NCBI GenBank assembly: GCA_016871195.1 | Contig: VFZN01000008.1 | Coordinates: 1 to 57,500 of the forward strand | DNA: 57,500 bases | Source: Acidobacteriota bacterium | GTDB taxonomy: Bacteria; Acidobacteriota; Vicinamibacteria; Vicinamibacterales; UBA2999 | Reading direction: 5' to 3' | In this document: one piece after another, positions 17,555 to 29,601 of the stretch | Numbering within the stretch: the first letter of the stretch is position 1 | Layout: each line of letters begins with the position of its first letter | Position numbers and translations under genes: made by a program | Notes under the pieces: generated by a model | What the model was told of the DNA's origin: nothing | Database searches by the model: none | Seen by the model: the letters and a program-made list of their open reading frames with translations, nothing else

Positions 17555-18118
17555 TCAGACCGACCGCAGGCCTTCGACGAACCGCACGCCGTCGGTTTCA
17601 CCCAGCACACGCACGGGCCGAAATCCTGCCGCTGCGAGAGACGACTCGCTCTGGTATCCCTCGGGTCGGGTAATGGCCCCACCCAGCAGCCCGGTCACCA
17701 TCAGGCGTTCCACCAGTTCGATACGACCCCCGACACGCAGCCGCTGATGCGCCTGCGCCAGCAGTATGCGGCGGTCTGACTCTGGCAACCGTGCAAACGT
17801 CCCACGCGTGTCGTCGACCACCACCAGGTCGAGGTCGCGCGCATCGGCACCCCATTCATCGGCGTCCACCTCGCGCACGTCGATGAGGGCGCCAGCGGTG
17901 CGACCCACCTCCCGCGCGCGTGTGGCGTCGTCCTCAGTCAGCGCAATGACCAGCGACGTGCCGCTCAGACCCACCTTGCCGGCCAGGCCGCTCAGCAGTG
18001 CCGTGTCGTCGCACCCCACCTGCACGAAACGCTCGCCCATGCGGACGCCCGTCATCGTCACGTGCAGCGGGTCCATCGTGCGCTGGCGCTTCAGGGAGCG
18101 GAAAAACTGGCTGAACAT
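17555..18118 (-). CDS. SAM-dependent methyltransferase-like protein
   Basis: A 187-residue protein with the outline of a class I methyltransferase fold. GERFVQVGCDDTALLSGL is in the position of the SAM-binding glycine loop, ADARDLDLVVVDD looks like the post-beta4 acidic motif, and QAHQRLRVGGRIELVE like the post-beta5 region. The glycine motif is weak (GCDD rather than GxGxG), so SAM binding is likely but not certain, and the substrate is unknown. It is divergent from the inositol-phosphate synthase gene with only 24 bp between the two starts. Its 3' end converges with the lipoprotein gene. Confidence 0.65.
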   Translation of the reverse strand: MFSQFFRSLKRQRTMDPLHVTMTGVRMGERFVQVGCDDTALLSGLAGKVGLSGTSLVIALTEDDATRAREVGRTAGALIDVREVDADEWGADARDLDLVVVDDTRGTFARLPESDRRILLAQAHQRLRVGGRIELVERLMVTGLLGGAITRPEGYQSESSLAAAGFRPVRVLGETDGVRFVEGLRSV

Positions 18119-18124
18119 GCCCCC

Positions 18125-18134
18125 ATGATAGGAT
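18125..18134. promoter_or_regulatory. Overlapping divergent -10 elements (18.12 kb)
   Basis: In the 24-bp gap between two divergent genes, ATGATAGGAT contains TATCAT on the minus strand (18130-18125; 6 nt before the methyltransferase-like ATG) and TAGGAT on the plus strand (18129-18134; 8 nt before the GTG of the synthase). The two hexamers overlap by two bases, so initiation in each direction would melt the same DNA. Confidence 0.45.
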
Positions 18135-18142
18135 TTTCCACT

Positions 18143-19456
18143 GTGAAGACACCCAGAAACATTGCGCCCGCACAGGGCAAACTTGGCGTTCTCTTGGTCG
18201 GGCTCGGTGCCGTCAGCACCACCACCATCGCGGGCGTGTTTGCCATCCGCAAGGGGCTCGCTCCCGCCATCGGATCGCTGACCCAGATGGGCACCATCCG
18301 TCTTGGCAAGCGCACCGAGGGGCGCTCACCGAAGATCAAGGACTTTGTCGATCTGGCCACGCTCGATGACATCGTCTTCGGGGGCTGGGACATCTTCGAG
18401 GAAGACTGCTGCGCCGCTGCCCGCACAGCGGGTGTGCTCGAGCCGGCGCTGCTCGAGAAGATTCGCCCCGAGATGGAGGCCATCAAGCCCATGCCAGCGG
18501 TCTTCGACCAGCGGTATGTCAAGCGCCTCAGCGGTCCCAACGTCAAGAAGGGACGCAACAAGAAAGATTTGGCCGACCAGCTCGTCGCCGACATTCGGCG
18601 GTTCAAGGCCACCCACAACTGCACCCGGCTGGTCATGGTGTGGTGCGGCAGCACCGAGGTCTTCATGAAGGAAGGGCCGGTACATCAGTCACTCGCCGCC
18701 TTCGAGCAGGGCCTCGAGCAGAGCGACGATGCCATTCCGTCGAGCATGATTTACGCGTATGCCGCGCTCAGCGAGGGTATTCCGTTCGCCAATGCCGCCC
18801 CGAATCTGACGGCTGACGTGCCCGCCATGCTCGAGCTGGCGGCCCGCACACAGGCGCCGGTGGCCGGCAATGACATGAAGACGGGGCAGACCCTGATCAA
18901 GACCGTGATTGCCCCGGGCCTCAAGGCCCGGCTGCTGGGCGTGAGGGGCTGGTACTCGACCAACATTCTCGGGAACCGTGATGGTGAAGTACTGGACGAC
19001 CCCGAATCGTTCAAGACCAAGGAAGAAAGCAAGAAGTCGGCGCTCGACTACATCTTCCAGCCGCACCTCTACCCCGAACTCTACAAGGACCTCTCGCACG
19101 TGGTCCGCATCAACTACTATCCGCCGCGCGGCGACAACAAGGAAGGGTGGGACAACATCGACCTGGTCGGCTGGCTCGGCTACCCGATGCAGCTGAAGAT
19201 CAACTTCCTGTGCCGCGATTCCATTCTCGCCGCGCCCATCGTGCTCGACTCGGCTCTGTTCCTCGACCTGGCCAAGCGGGCCGGCATGTCGGGCATTCAG
19301 GAGTGGCTGTCGTTCTACTTCAAGGCGCCGATGCACGCCAAAGAGGTCTACCCCGAGCACGACCTGTTCATTCAGCTGATGAAGCTCAAGAACACCCTGC
19401 GCTATCTCAAGGGTGAAGAGCTCATCACGCACCTCGGGCTTGAGTACTACGACTGA
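18143..19456 (+). CDS. Inositol-3-phosphate synthase
   Basis: Makes 1D-myo-inositol 3-phosphate from glucose 6-phosphate with NAD, the first step to inositol lipids or inositol solutes. The 437-residue protein has the Rossmann motif LLVGLGAVSTTTIAGVFA near its N-terminus, then LVMVWCGSTEVF, GIPFANAAPNLTADVPAM, PVAGNDMKTGQTLIKT, RGWYSTNILGNRDG and KINFLCRDSILAAPIVLD, all typical of the family. The length fits the bacterial enzyme. The GTG at 18143 leaves MKTPRNIAP-like residues before the Rossmann fold; an ATG at 18125 is an alternative but overlaps the predicted -10 box. A membrane protein gene follows after 3 bp. No phosphatidylinositol synthase is in the window. Confidence 0.93.
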   Translation: MKTPRNIAPAQGKLGVLLVGLGAVSTTTIAGVFAIRKGLAPAIGSLTQMGTIRLGKRTEGRSPKIKDFVDLATLDDIVFGGWDIFEEDCCAAARTAGVLEPALLEKIRPEMEAIKPMPAVFDQRYVKRLSGPNVKKGRNKKDLADQLVADIRRFKATHNCTRLVMVWCGSTEVFMKEGPVHQSLAAFEQGLEQSDDAIPSSMIYAYAALSEGIPFANAAPNLTADVPAMLELAARTQAPVAGNDMKTGQTLIKTVIAPGLKARLLGVRGWYSTNILGNRDGEVLDDPESFKTKEESKKSALDYIFQPHLYPELYKDLSHVVRINYYPPRGDNKEGWDNIDLVGWLGYPMQLKINFLCRDSILAAPIVLDSALFLDLAKRAGMSGIQEWLSFYFKAPMHAKEVYPEHDLFIQLMKLKNTLRYLKGEELITHLGLEYYD

Positions 19457-19459
19457 GCC

Positions 19460-20008
19460 ATGCGCCTGCTGAAGCGTCCCGAGGTGCTGGGCGGACTCAC
19501 CCTCGGGGTGCTGTCTGCGCTGCCCGTGGTCGGGGCGCTCAACTGCTGTTGTGCGTGGCTGCTGCTCGGTGGCGCTGTCGCCGCACAGCAGCAGCAGGAG
19601 CTGCAACCGCTTCCTATCTCGAATAGTCAGGGTGCGGGCGTCGGTTTCCGGGCTGGCGTGCTGGGTGCGCTGATCTGGGTCGTCCTGTCCTGGCCCATCG
19701 GCCTGCTGCTGCGGCCGGTGATGCAGCGCTACATCGAGCGTGCGCTCGAAAACCGCGACCTGCCGCCCGAAGTCCAGAACCTGTTGGCCTCGATGGGCAC
19801 CGGCAGTGACACGCCCTGGGCCATGGTCTTCCTCGGCAATGTCCTGCTGCTGATGGTCTGCTCGGTGATGGCCTCGGTCGGGGGGCTGTTCGGGGCCATG
19901 TATTTCCGGAAGCCCGAGCCGCCTCCGCCGCCGCCGATGCCCACGAACGACTGGGCGCCGCCACCCCTGCCGCCGCTCGACCCGCCGCCGGCCGCGCCCG
20001 AACGCTAA
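19460..20008 (+). CDS. Membrane protein with proline-rich C-terminus
   Basis: A 182-residue protein with hydrophobic segments at about 10-40 (VLGGLTLGVLSALPVVGAL then NCCCAWLLLGGAV), 62-82 and 118-145, and a Pro-rich C-terminal tail (PEPPPPPPMP and PPPLPPLDPPP). The NCCC triplet at the end of the first helix resembles small DUF-type membrane proteins, but I cannot name the family. It starts 3 bp after the inositol-phosphate synthase stop, so the two are likely co-transcribed and may be linked in function, perhaps in lipid handling; that is inference only. Confidence 0.65.
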   Translation: MRLLKRPEVLGGLTLGVLSALPVVGALNCCCAWLLLGGAVAAQQQQELQPLPISNSQGAGVGFRAGVLGALIWVVLSWPIGLLLRPVMQRYIERALENRDLPPEVQNLLASMGTGSDTPWAMVFLGNVLLLMVCSVMASVGGLFGAMYFRKPEPPPPPPMPTNDWAPPPLPPLDPPPAAPER

Positions 20009-20037
20009 GTCGGCGTACAGCACGGTAGAGACCCGCC

Positions 20038-20043
20038 TACAAT
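20038..20043 (+). promoter_or_regulatory. -10-like TACAAT of acs
   Basis: TACAAT ends 7 nt before the ATG at 20051; its last two bases are also part of an earlier ATG (20042). The predicted start of transcription coincides with the downstream ATG, so 20051 is the better translation start. Confidence 0.5.
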
Positions 20044-20050
20044 GGGCGGC

Positions 20051-21994
<1,944 letters not shown>

Positions 21995-22001
21995 CGACGG
22001 G

Positions 22002-22020
22002 AACCGATCACCCGGTTTTG
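22002..22020 (+). terminator. Weak hairpin after acs
   Basis: AACCG (22002-22006) pairs with CGGTT (22013-22017) around a 6-nt loop and is followed by TTTG. Short stem, so only a possible terminator in the 46-bp gap before the ABC-ATPase gene. Confidence 0.3.
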
Positions 22021-22040
22021 TCGTCCTTTAGTGAGACCGT

Positions 22041-22775
22041 ATGGCACTCATCGAAACCCGCAATCTGTGGAAGACCTACGTCATGGGCGATGAAGAGATT
22101 CATGCCCTCAAGGGGGTCTCCCTCTCCATCGAGCGCGGCGAATATGTCGCCATCATGGGGCCCTCGGGGTCGGGCAAGTCGACGCTCATGAACCTCATCG
22201 GGTGCCTCGACACGCCGTCGCAGGGCACCTACCTCCTGAACAACAAGGAGGTCAGCACGATGAAAGACGACGAGCTCGCGCGTATCCGTAACGAAGAGAT
22301 CGGGTTCGTCTTCCAGACCTTCAACCTGCTGCCACGGGCCACAGCCCTGCACAACGTCGAGCTGCCGCTGGTCTACGCAGGCATGTCGAAGAAGGCGCGG
22401 CTCGAGCAGGCCGAAAGCGCCCTCAAGCGTGTCGAACTGTCGCACCGCATGGGCCACCGGCCCAACGAACTGTCAGGCGGGCAGCGGCAGCGAGTCGCCA
22501 TCGCGCGGGCGCTGGTCAACAATCCGTCCATCCTGCTCGCCGACGAGCCCACCGGAAATCTCGATTCGAAGACCGGTGTCGAAATCATGGCGCTCTTCGC
22601 GCGCCTGCATGCCGGTGGAAACACCATCATCGTGGTAACGCACGAAGCCGACATTGCGGCCTATGCGCACCGCGTCATCTCCATCCGTGACGGCCAGGTC
22701 GAGAAAGACTACACGCAGACGCCGCACCAGCCGAAGGCGGCGGTCGTCGCCCAGGCCGCCCCGGCGATGGCCTGA
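22041..22775 (+). CDS. ABC transporter ATP-binding protein, LolD/MacB type
   Basis: A 244-residue ATPase subunit of the MacB/LolD/FtsE group. Walker A is GPSGSGKST, the Q-loop is in [27 protein letters not shown] (a hallmark of this group), the signature is [15 protein letters not shown], Walker B is [13 protein letters not shown], and the switch histidine is in VVTHEADIA. It should drive a FtsX-like permease in lipoprotein extraction or macrolide/peptide export, but no permease gene is adjacent: acs is upstream and a convergent mutase gene downstream. The C-terminal 20 residues are Ala/Pro/Gln-rich and dispensable-looking. Confidence 0.92.
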   Translation: MALIETRNLWKTYVMGDEEIHALKGVSLSIERGEYVAIMGPSGSGKSTLMNLIGCLDTPSQGTYLLNNKEVSTMKDDELARIRNEEIGFVFQTFNLLPRATALHNVELPLVYAGMSKKARLEQAESALKRVELSHRMGHRPNELSGGQRQRVAIARALVNNPSILLADEPTGNLDSKTGVEIMALFARLHAGGNTIIVVTHEADIAAYAHRVISIRDGQVEKDYTQTPHQPKAAVVAQAAPAMA

Positions 22776-22823
22776 CGCCATCCCGCAGCCTGAGGAGCCA
22801 GGCACCCGGCAGGCCTCGCGCCA

Positions 22824-24395
22824 CTACAGGTCGAGTCCGCTCTCGCGATACTCGCCGAACACCCGCCGCAGCGTATCGGAGATTTCCCCGACAGTGGCCA
22901 TGGCCTCCACCGCCGCAATGATCGGAGGCACTAGGTTGTCGCGACCGCGTGCGGCCCGCTCGACGGCGGCCAGCGCGCCCGACCAGCGCGCCGCGTCGCG
23001 GCGCCGCCGCACGGCCTGCACCCGCGCCACCTGCTGGCGTTCGATTTCCGCATTCAGGGCAAACACCTCGACACGCGTCGGATCGCTGGTCTGGAACCGG
23101 TTGACGCCCACCACCACCGACGCACCCTGGTCGACGGCGACCTGTGCGGTGTACGCCGAGTCCTGAATCTGCCGCTGAATAAAGCCGGCCTCGATGGCCG
23201 CCAGCGTGCCGCCCATCCGGTCGATGCGGTCGAGTAGTTCCCGCGCACCGGCGTCAATGGCGTCCGTGCGGCGCTCGATCTCCCAGGACCCTGCGCACGG
23301 GTCGATGGTGTTGGCGACACCCGTTTCGTGCGCGATGATCTGCTGCGTGCGCAGGGCGATGCGAGCCGAGTCTTCCGTCGGCAGCGCCAGCGCCTCGTCG
23401 CGCCCGTTGGTGTGCAGCGACTGGGTGCCCCCTAGCACCGCCGCCATGGCCTGCAGGGCCACGCGGATGATGTTGTTGTCGGGCTGCTGGGCGGTCAGGG
23501 TCGACCCCGCCGTCTGCGTGTGAAAGCGCAACTGCTGGGCCCGGGGATGCGTGGCCCCGAAGCGGTCGCGCATGATGTGGGCCCACAGGCGCCGAGCGGC
23601 CCGGAACTTGGCCACTTCCTCAAGAAAATCGTTGTGGGCATTAAAGAAGAACGACAGCCGCTGCCCCAGTGCATTCACATCGAGCCCGGCCTCGACGGCT
23701 GCCTGCACGTAGGCCATCGCGTTGGCGAAGGTGAACGCCACTTCCTGCACCGCCGTCGAACCCGCCTCGCGGATGTGATAGCCGCTGATGGAGATGGTGT
23801 TCCACTGCGGCACATCTGCGGCGCAGTAGGCGAAGATGTCGGTCACGATCCGCAGTGAATGCGCGGGCGGAAAGATGTAGGTGCCCCGGGCCACATACTC
23901 CTTAAGGATGTCGTTCTGGATGGTGCCCGAGAGCAGGTGTGGTGCCACCCCCTGGCGGCGACCCACCGCCACGTAGAGGGCGAGCAGGATGACCGACGTG
24001 GCGTTGATGGTCATCGACGTCGACACCCGATCGAGGGGAATGTCCTCGAAGAGCGTCGCCATATCGTCCAGGGAATCAATCGCGACGCCGACGCGCCCGA
24101 CCTCGCCCGAGGCCAGCGGCGCATCCGAGTCATAGCCGATCTGCGTGGGCAGGTCGAAGGCTACGCTGAGCCCGCTCACCCCCTGTGAGAGCAGGTAGCG
24201 GTAGCGCTGATTCGACTCGGCAGCCGTGCCGAAGCCGGCATACTGTCGCATCGTCCACAGTCGCCCACGATACATGGTGGGCTGGATGCCCCGCGTAAAG
24301 GGAAACTCACCCGGCAACCCGGGGTCGCGGGCTGCCTCCTGCCCGCTCAGGTCATCGGCAGTCGCATAGAAGCGAGAGTCGGGCACACGAGCCAT
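22824..24395 (-). CDS. Methylmalonyl-CoA mutase family, large (catalytic) subunit
   Basis: The TIM-barrel catalytic chain of a coenzyme-B12-dependent acyl-CoA mutase, 523 residues, lacking the C-terminal B12-binding domain, which must come from a separate small subunit not seen here. Family motifs include [82 protein letters not shown] and [18 protein letters not shown]. The tyrosine of RQYAGF and the arginine of [11 protein letters not shown] agree with methylmalonyl-CoA rather than isobutyryl-CoA specificity, an inference from known active sites. ATG 24395 was chosen over 24404 because TACAAT overlaps the latter and lies 7 nt before the former, the spacing seen at acs. Confidence 0.9.
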   Translation of the reverse strand: MARVPDSRFYATADDLSGQEAARDPGLPGEFPFTRGIQPTMYRGRLWTMRQYAGFGTAAESNQRYRYLLSQGVSGLSVAFDLPTQIGYDSDAPLASGEVGRVGVAIDSLDDMATLFEDIPLDRVSTSMTINATSVILLALYVAVGRRQGVAPHLLSGTIQNDILKEYVARGTYIFPPAHSLRIVTDIFAYCAADVPQWNTISISGYHIREAGSTAVQEVAFTFANAMAYVQAAVEAGLDVNALGQRLSFFFNAHNDFLEEVAKFRAARRLWAHIMRDRFGATHPRAQQLRFHTQTAGSTLTAQQPDNNIIRVALQAMAAVLGGTQSLHTNGRDEALALPTEDSARIALRTQQIIAHETGVANTIDPCAGSWEIERRTDAIDAGARELLDRIDRMGGTLAAIEAGFIQRQIQDSAYTAQVAVDQGASVVVGVNRFQTSDPTRVEVFALNAEIERQQVARVQAVRRRRDAARWSGALAAVERAARGRDNLVPPIIAAVEAMATVGEISDTLRRVFGEYRESGLDL

Positions 24396-24402
24396 GCCGG
24401 GC

Positions 24403-24408
24403 ATTGTA
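24403..24408 (-). promoter_or_regulatory. -10-like TACAAT of the mutase gene
   Basis: On the minus strand TACAAT ends 7 nt before the ATG at 24395 and merges with an earlier ATG, exactly as at acs (TACAATG followed by six bases and ATG). Confidence 0.5.
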
Positions 24409-24461
24409 CGCCCGGCCCTTCGCGAGGCTGCGGTGGGGTGCCCGTGGCGGCGCGTGACGGA

Positions 24462-25211
24462 TCAGCGAGGTGTCGTTCCCTGACCGGCCACGGCGGCAGC
24501 GGCCTTCCGGGCCGCGTCGGGGTCGCCGAGGTAATAGTGGCGCAGCGGGCGCAGCGAGCGGTCAAGCTCGTAGACCAGCGGAATGCCCGTGGGAATGTTC
24601 AGCTCGACGATCTCGGTGTCAGACACCGCGTCGAGATACTTGACTAGGGCGCGCAGTGAATTGCCGTGGGCCGCGATCAGCACGCGTTCGCCGCCAGAAA
24701 TGGCCGGGGCAATCGTCCCATGCCAGTAGGGCAGAAACCGCGCGACCGTGTCTTTCAGCGACTCGGTCAAGGGAAGGTCTGATGCGGCCAGCTGCGAGTA
24801 GCGACGGTCGTGCAGCGGATGCCGGACATCGTCGGCTGTGAGTGGGGAAGGGGCGATGTCGTACGCACGCCGCCAGATCTTCACCTGGGCCTCGCCGTGC
24901 TCGGCAGCCGTCTCGGCCTTGTTCAGACCCTGGAGTGCCCCGTAGTGCCGCTCGTTGAGCCGCCACGAGCGCTCGACCGGAATCCACAGCTCGCCCAGTT
25001 CGTCGAGGGCCATCCAGCAGGTGCGGATGGCGCGCGTCAGCACACTTGTGTATGCGCGATCGAACGAATAGCCCCCGGCTTTCAGTAACTGACCGGCCGT
25101 GGCGGCCTCGTGCCGACCCTTCTCGCTCAGGTCGACGTCGGTCCAGCCCGTGAAACGGTTCTCCTTGTTCCAGACCGATTCGCCGTGGCGCAGCAGCACG
25201 AGGGTGTACAT
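24462..25211 (-). CDS. gpmA: 2,3-bisphosphoglycerate-dependent phosphoglycerate mutase
   Basis: Interconverts 3- and 2-phosphoglycerate in glycolysis/gluconeogenesis. The 249-residue protein has the catalytic histidine in [12 protein letters not shown], the [16 protein letters not shown] segment, [33 protein letters not shown], the second catalytic histidine in [16 protein letters not shown], and [13 protein letters not shown]. All diagnostic for the cofactor-dependent (dPGM) type. It begins 15 bp after the eno stop on the same strand, so enolase and mutase, consecutive glycolytic enzymes, form an operon. The ATG has GGAG-like bases (GGAGTTCACC) in front, unlike the leaderless eno. Confidence 0.95.
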   Translation of the reverse strand: MYTLVLLRHGESVWNKENRFTGWTDVDLSEKGRHEAATAGQLLKAGGYSFDRAYTSVLTRAIRTCWMALDELGELWIPVERSWRLNERHYGALQGLNKAETAAEHGEAQVKIWRRAYDIAPSPLTADDVRHPLHDRRYSQLAASDLPLTESLKDTVARFLPYWHGTIAPAISGGERVLIAAHGNSLRALVKYLDAVSDTEIVELNIPTGIPLVYELDRSLRPLRHYYLGDPDAARKAAAAVAGQGTTPR

Positions 25212-25226
25212 GGTGAACTCCGTGCC

Positions 25227-27641
<2,415 letters not shown>

Positions 27642-27660
27642 CAGGCGTTCACGTTCAGCG

Positions 27661-27690
27661 AGCCGCTCCCGACAGCGCCCGGGAGCGGCT
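27661..27690 (+). terminator. Strong hairpin after the secreted-protein gene
   Basis: AGCCGCTCCC (27661-27670) pairs perfectly with GGGAGCGGCT (27681-27690), with a 10-nt loop. No U-tract follows (TGCAAGG), and the next gene starts at 27703, so it could terminate partly, protect the upstream mRNA 3' end, or modulate translation of the next gene. Confidence 0.55.
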
Positions 27691-27702
27691 TGCAAGGTGC
27701 CT

Positions 27703-29580
27703 ATGAGCGTGCGAGCTCACTCCTCCCTGCTGGCGTCTGTTCTCCTCATTGCGCTCATTCTGTGTCCGTCGCCGGCCCTCGCGCAGGCGCACGGAGACGC
27801 CCTGCCGTCGGCGGGCCTCTCCGGTGTGGTGGTGGCTGACGATGGCACACCGGTCGGCACAGCGGTGGTCACGGTGGTGGGCGTGCGCACCACACTGGCT
27901 GTCACGGACGCCGACGGCACCTTCACCGTGGCCAGCCTGATGCCGGGTCCCTATCTGGTCCGTGCGCATCGCCAGGGCTTTTACACCGGGCAGGGCCAGT
28001 GGCTCACGGTGACTCCGGAAGCGTCGGTCACCGTCCGACTCGCGCTCGTGCGCGACGCCTCGGCCACCGAGTCAGTGACCGCGCTCGCCACTGCATCGGT
28101 GATCGGTGAGGCGGATGCCGCTGCGATTGGTACGGTGATGACCGGAGCAGAGCGTAGTGAGTCGTGGCTGGCGTGGCACCTTCGGCGTCTCAAGCGCACC
28201 ATCCTCAAGGACGAAGGTGTGGGTGCGGTGACCCGTGGGGTGCGTGATGACGGGTTCTCTCCCGCGGATCCGTTCGAATATCTGGCGCGGGTGCTCGGCA
28301 CCTCGGCCCGTGCGGCGACCGCATTGCTGGGGGACATGTCCCTCGATGGTCAGGTCGACCTGCTGACTACAGGCCCGTTCGATGCGCCAGTCGATCTGCT
28401 GCAAAGCAATCAGTCACGCGGCGTGACGTTCTTCTCTGTCGGGGCAGACGCAGGCCCAGGGACATGGAACGTGAGGGCAGCCGTCAATCAGGGTGAACTC
28501 GACTCGTGGACCCTGGCCGCCAGCTACGCCGGTCGCATTGGCGACGCCCATCGCTACCAGTCAGGCATGGTGTACAGCCTCCAGCGGTATCAGGGGGCCT
28601 CCCTCGCGGCCCTTGCGGCGATTCCCGAAAACGACCGCCACGTCGGCGCGGTCTTTCTCCAGGATGACTGGGCGCTGACCCCCACCCTCACGCTCAGCTA
28701 CGGCGGAGCGGTGGCCCGGTACGACTATCTCGATCAGCAGGCGCTGGTGAGCGGCCGGGTGATGGCCTCGTATGCGCCGGCGGCCACATGGAGGGCCTAC
28801 GCGTCCGTGTCGCGCGAAGCCGTGGCTCCCGGCGGTCAGGAATTCGTGGCACCGGCCCGTGCCCAGTGGCTTCCACCGCAGCGGACGTTTTCCCCCTTCA
28901 ATGGCGACAGGTTATCCGTCGGACAGGTCGACCAGTACGCCGGCGGTGTGGAACGGCAGGTCAGCGAGTCTCGCGTCGGGCTACGCGCGTTCCAGCAACG
29001 CGTCCAGAACCAGCTGGTCACGCTGTTCGAGGGAGCCGGCACCATGACGCCGGTGGGCACCGGGCACTACCTGATCGGCAGCGCTGGCGATGTCGATCTG
29101 TCGGGCGTGACCGTGTCGATGTCGCACCTCCTGTGGGATGGCGTGCGTGCCTCTGTCGATTACACCGTGGCCACGACCGAGTGGCAGCGGTTGGTGCCGA
29201 TGCGGCCGGTGTTGGCGGGGGCCGGAGCACCACATGCCACCCGGAGCGCGACATCGGTGCCCACGCAGATCCACGACGTGGTCTCAACGGTCGAGGCTGC
29301 GGTGCCCGTGACGGCGACCCGGGTGTTCGCCGTGTATCGGCTCAGCAACGCCTTTGTCACCGCTGGAGGAGGCGGTGCCTCCCGACTGTCGGACGGCCGG
29401 TTCGAACTACAGGTCAATCAGTCCCTGCCCTTCATGAACTTCACGAAGGCGCAGTGGGAAATGCTCGTGGCCGTCAGGAACATGTTCTACGAGCAGGCGG
29501 CGACCGTGTCGCTGCTCGACGAAGCCCTGGTCGTCGGTGCGCCCAAGCGGGTGGTCGGCGGACTCACCGTCCGGTTTTAG
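27703..29580 (+). CDS. Plug-less TonB-receptor-like outer-membrane beta-barrel protein
   Basis: A 625-residue exported protein. Residues 1-29 form a signal peptide (LLIALILCPSPALAQ); 38-115 form a carboxypeptidase-regulatory-like domain (LSGVVVADDGTPVGTAVVTV, VTDADGTFTVASLMPGPYLV). A linker with a helical, basic piece (WLAWHLRRLKRTILKDEG) takes the place where a TonB plug would be; I see no plug motifs. The remainder is alternating beta-strand sequence (LSYGGAVARYDYL, VDQYAGGVERQV, WEMLVAVRNMFY) and ends in Phe (GGLTVRF), as barrels inserted by BAM do. It was given the ATG at 27703, with AAGG 5 nt upstream. The kinase gene follows after 21 bp. Confidence 0.72.
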   Translation: MSVRAHSSLLASVLLIALILCPSPALAQAHGDALPSAGLSGVVVADDGTPVGTAVVTVVGVRTTLAVTDADGTFTVASLMPGPYLVRAHRQGFYTGQGQWLTVTPEASVTVRLALVRDASATESVTALATASVIGEADAAAIGTVMTGAERSESWLAWHLRRLKRTILKDEGVGAVTRGVRDDGFSPADPFEYLARVLGTSARAATALLGDMSLDGQVDLLTTGPFDAPVDLLQSNQSRGVTFFSVGADAGPGTWNVRAAVNQGELDSWTLAASYAGRIGDAHRYQSGMVYSLQRYQGASLAALAAIPENDRHVGAVFLQDDWALTPTLTLSYGGAVARYDYLDQQALVSGRVMASYAPAATWRAYASVSREAVAPGGQEFVAPARAQWLPPQRTFSPFNGDRLSVGQVDQYAGGVERQVSESRVGLRAFQQRVQNQLVTLFEGAGTMTPVGTGHYLIGSAGDVDLSGVTVSMSHLLWDGVRASVDYTVATTEWQRLVPMRPVLAGAGAPHATRSATSVPTQIHDVVSTVEAAVPVTATRVFAVYRLSNAFVTAGGGGASRLSDGRFELQVNQSLPFMNFTKAQWEMLVAVRNMFYEQAATVSLLDEALVVGAPKRVVGGLTVRF

Positions 29581-29601
29581 TCTCTGCAGCGCTCTCGCAC
29601 C

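Noticed and set aside
22788-22803. GCCTG/CAGGC hairpin between the ABC-ATPase and mutase genes
   Set aside because: Only 5 bp in very GC-rich DNA and no U-tract; expected by chance.
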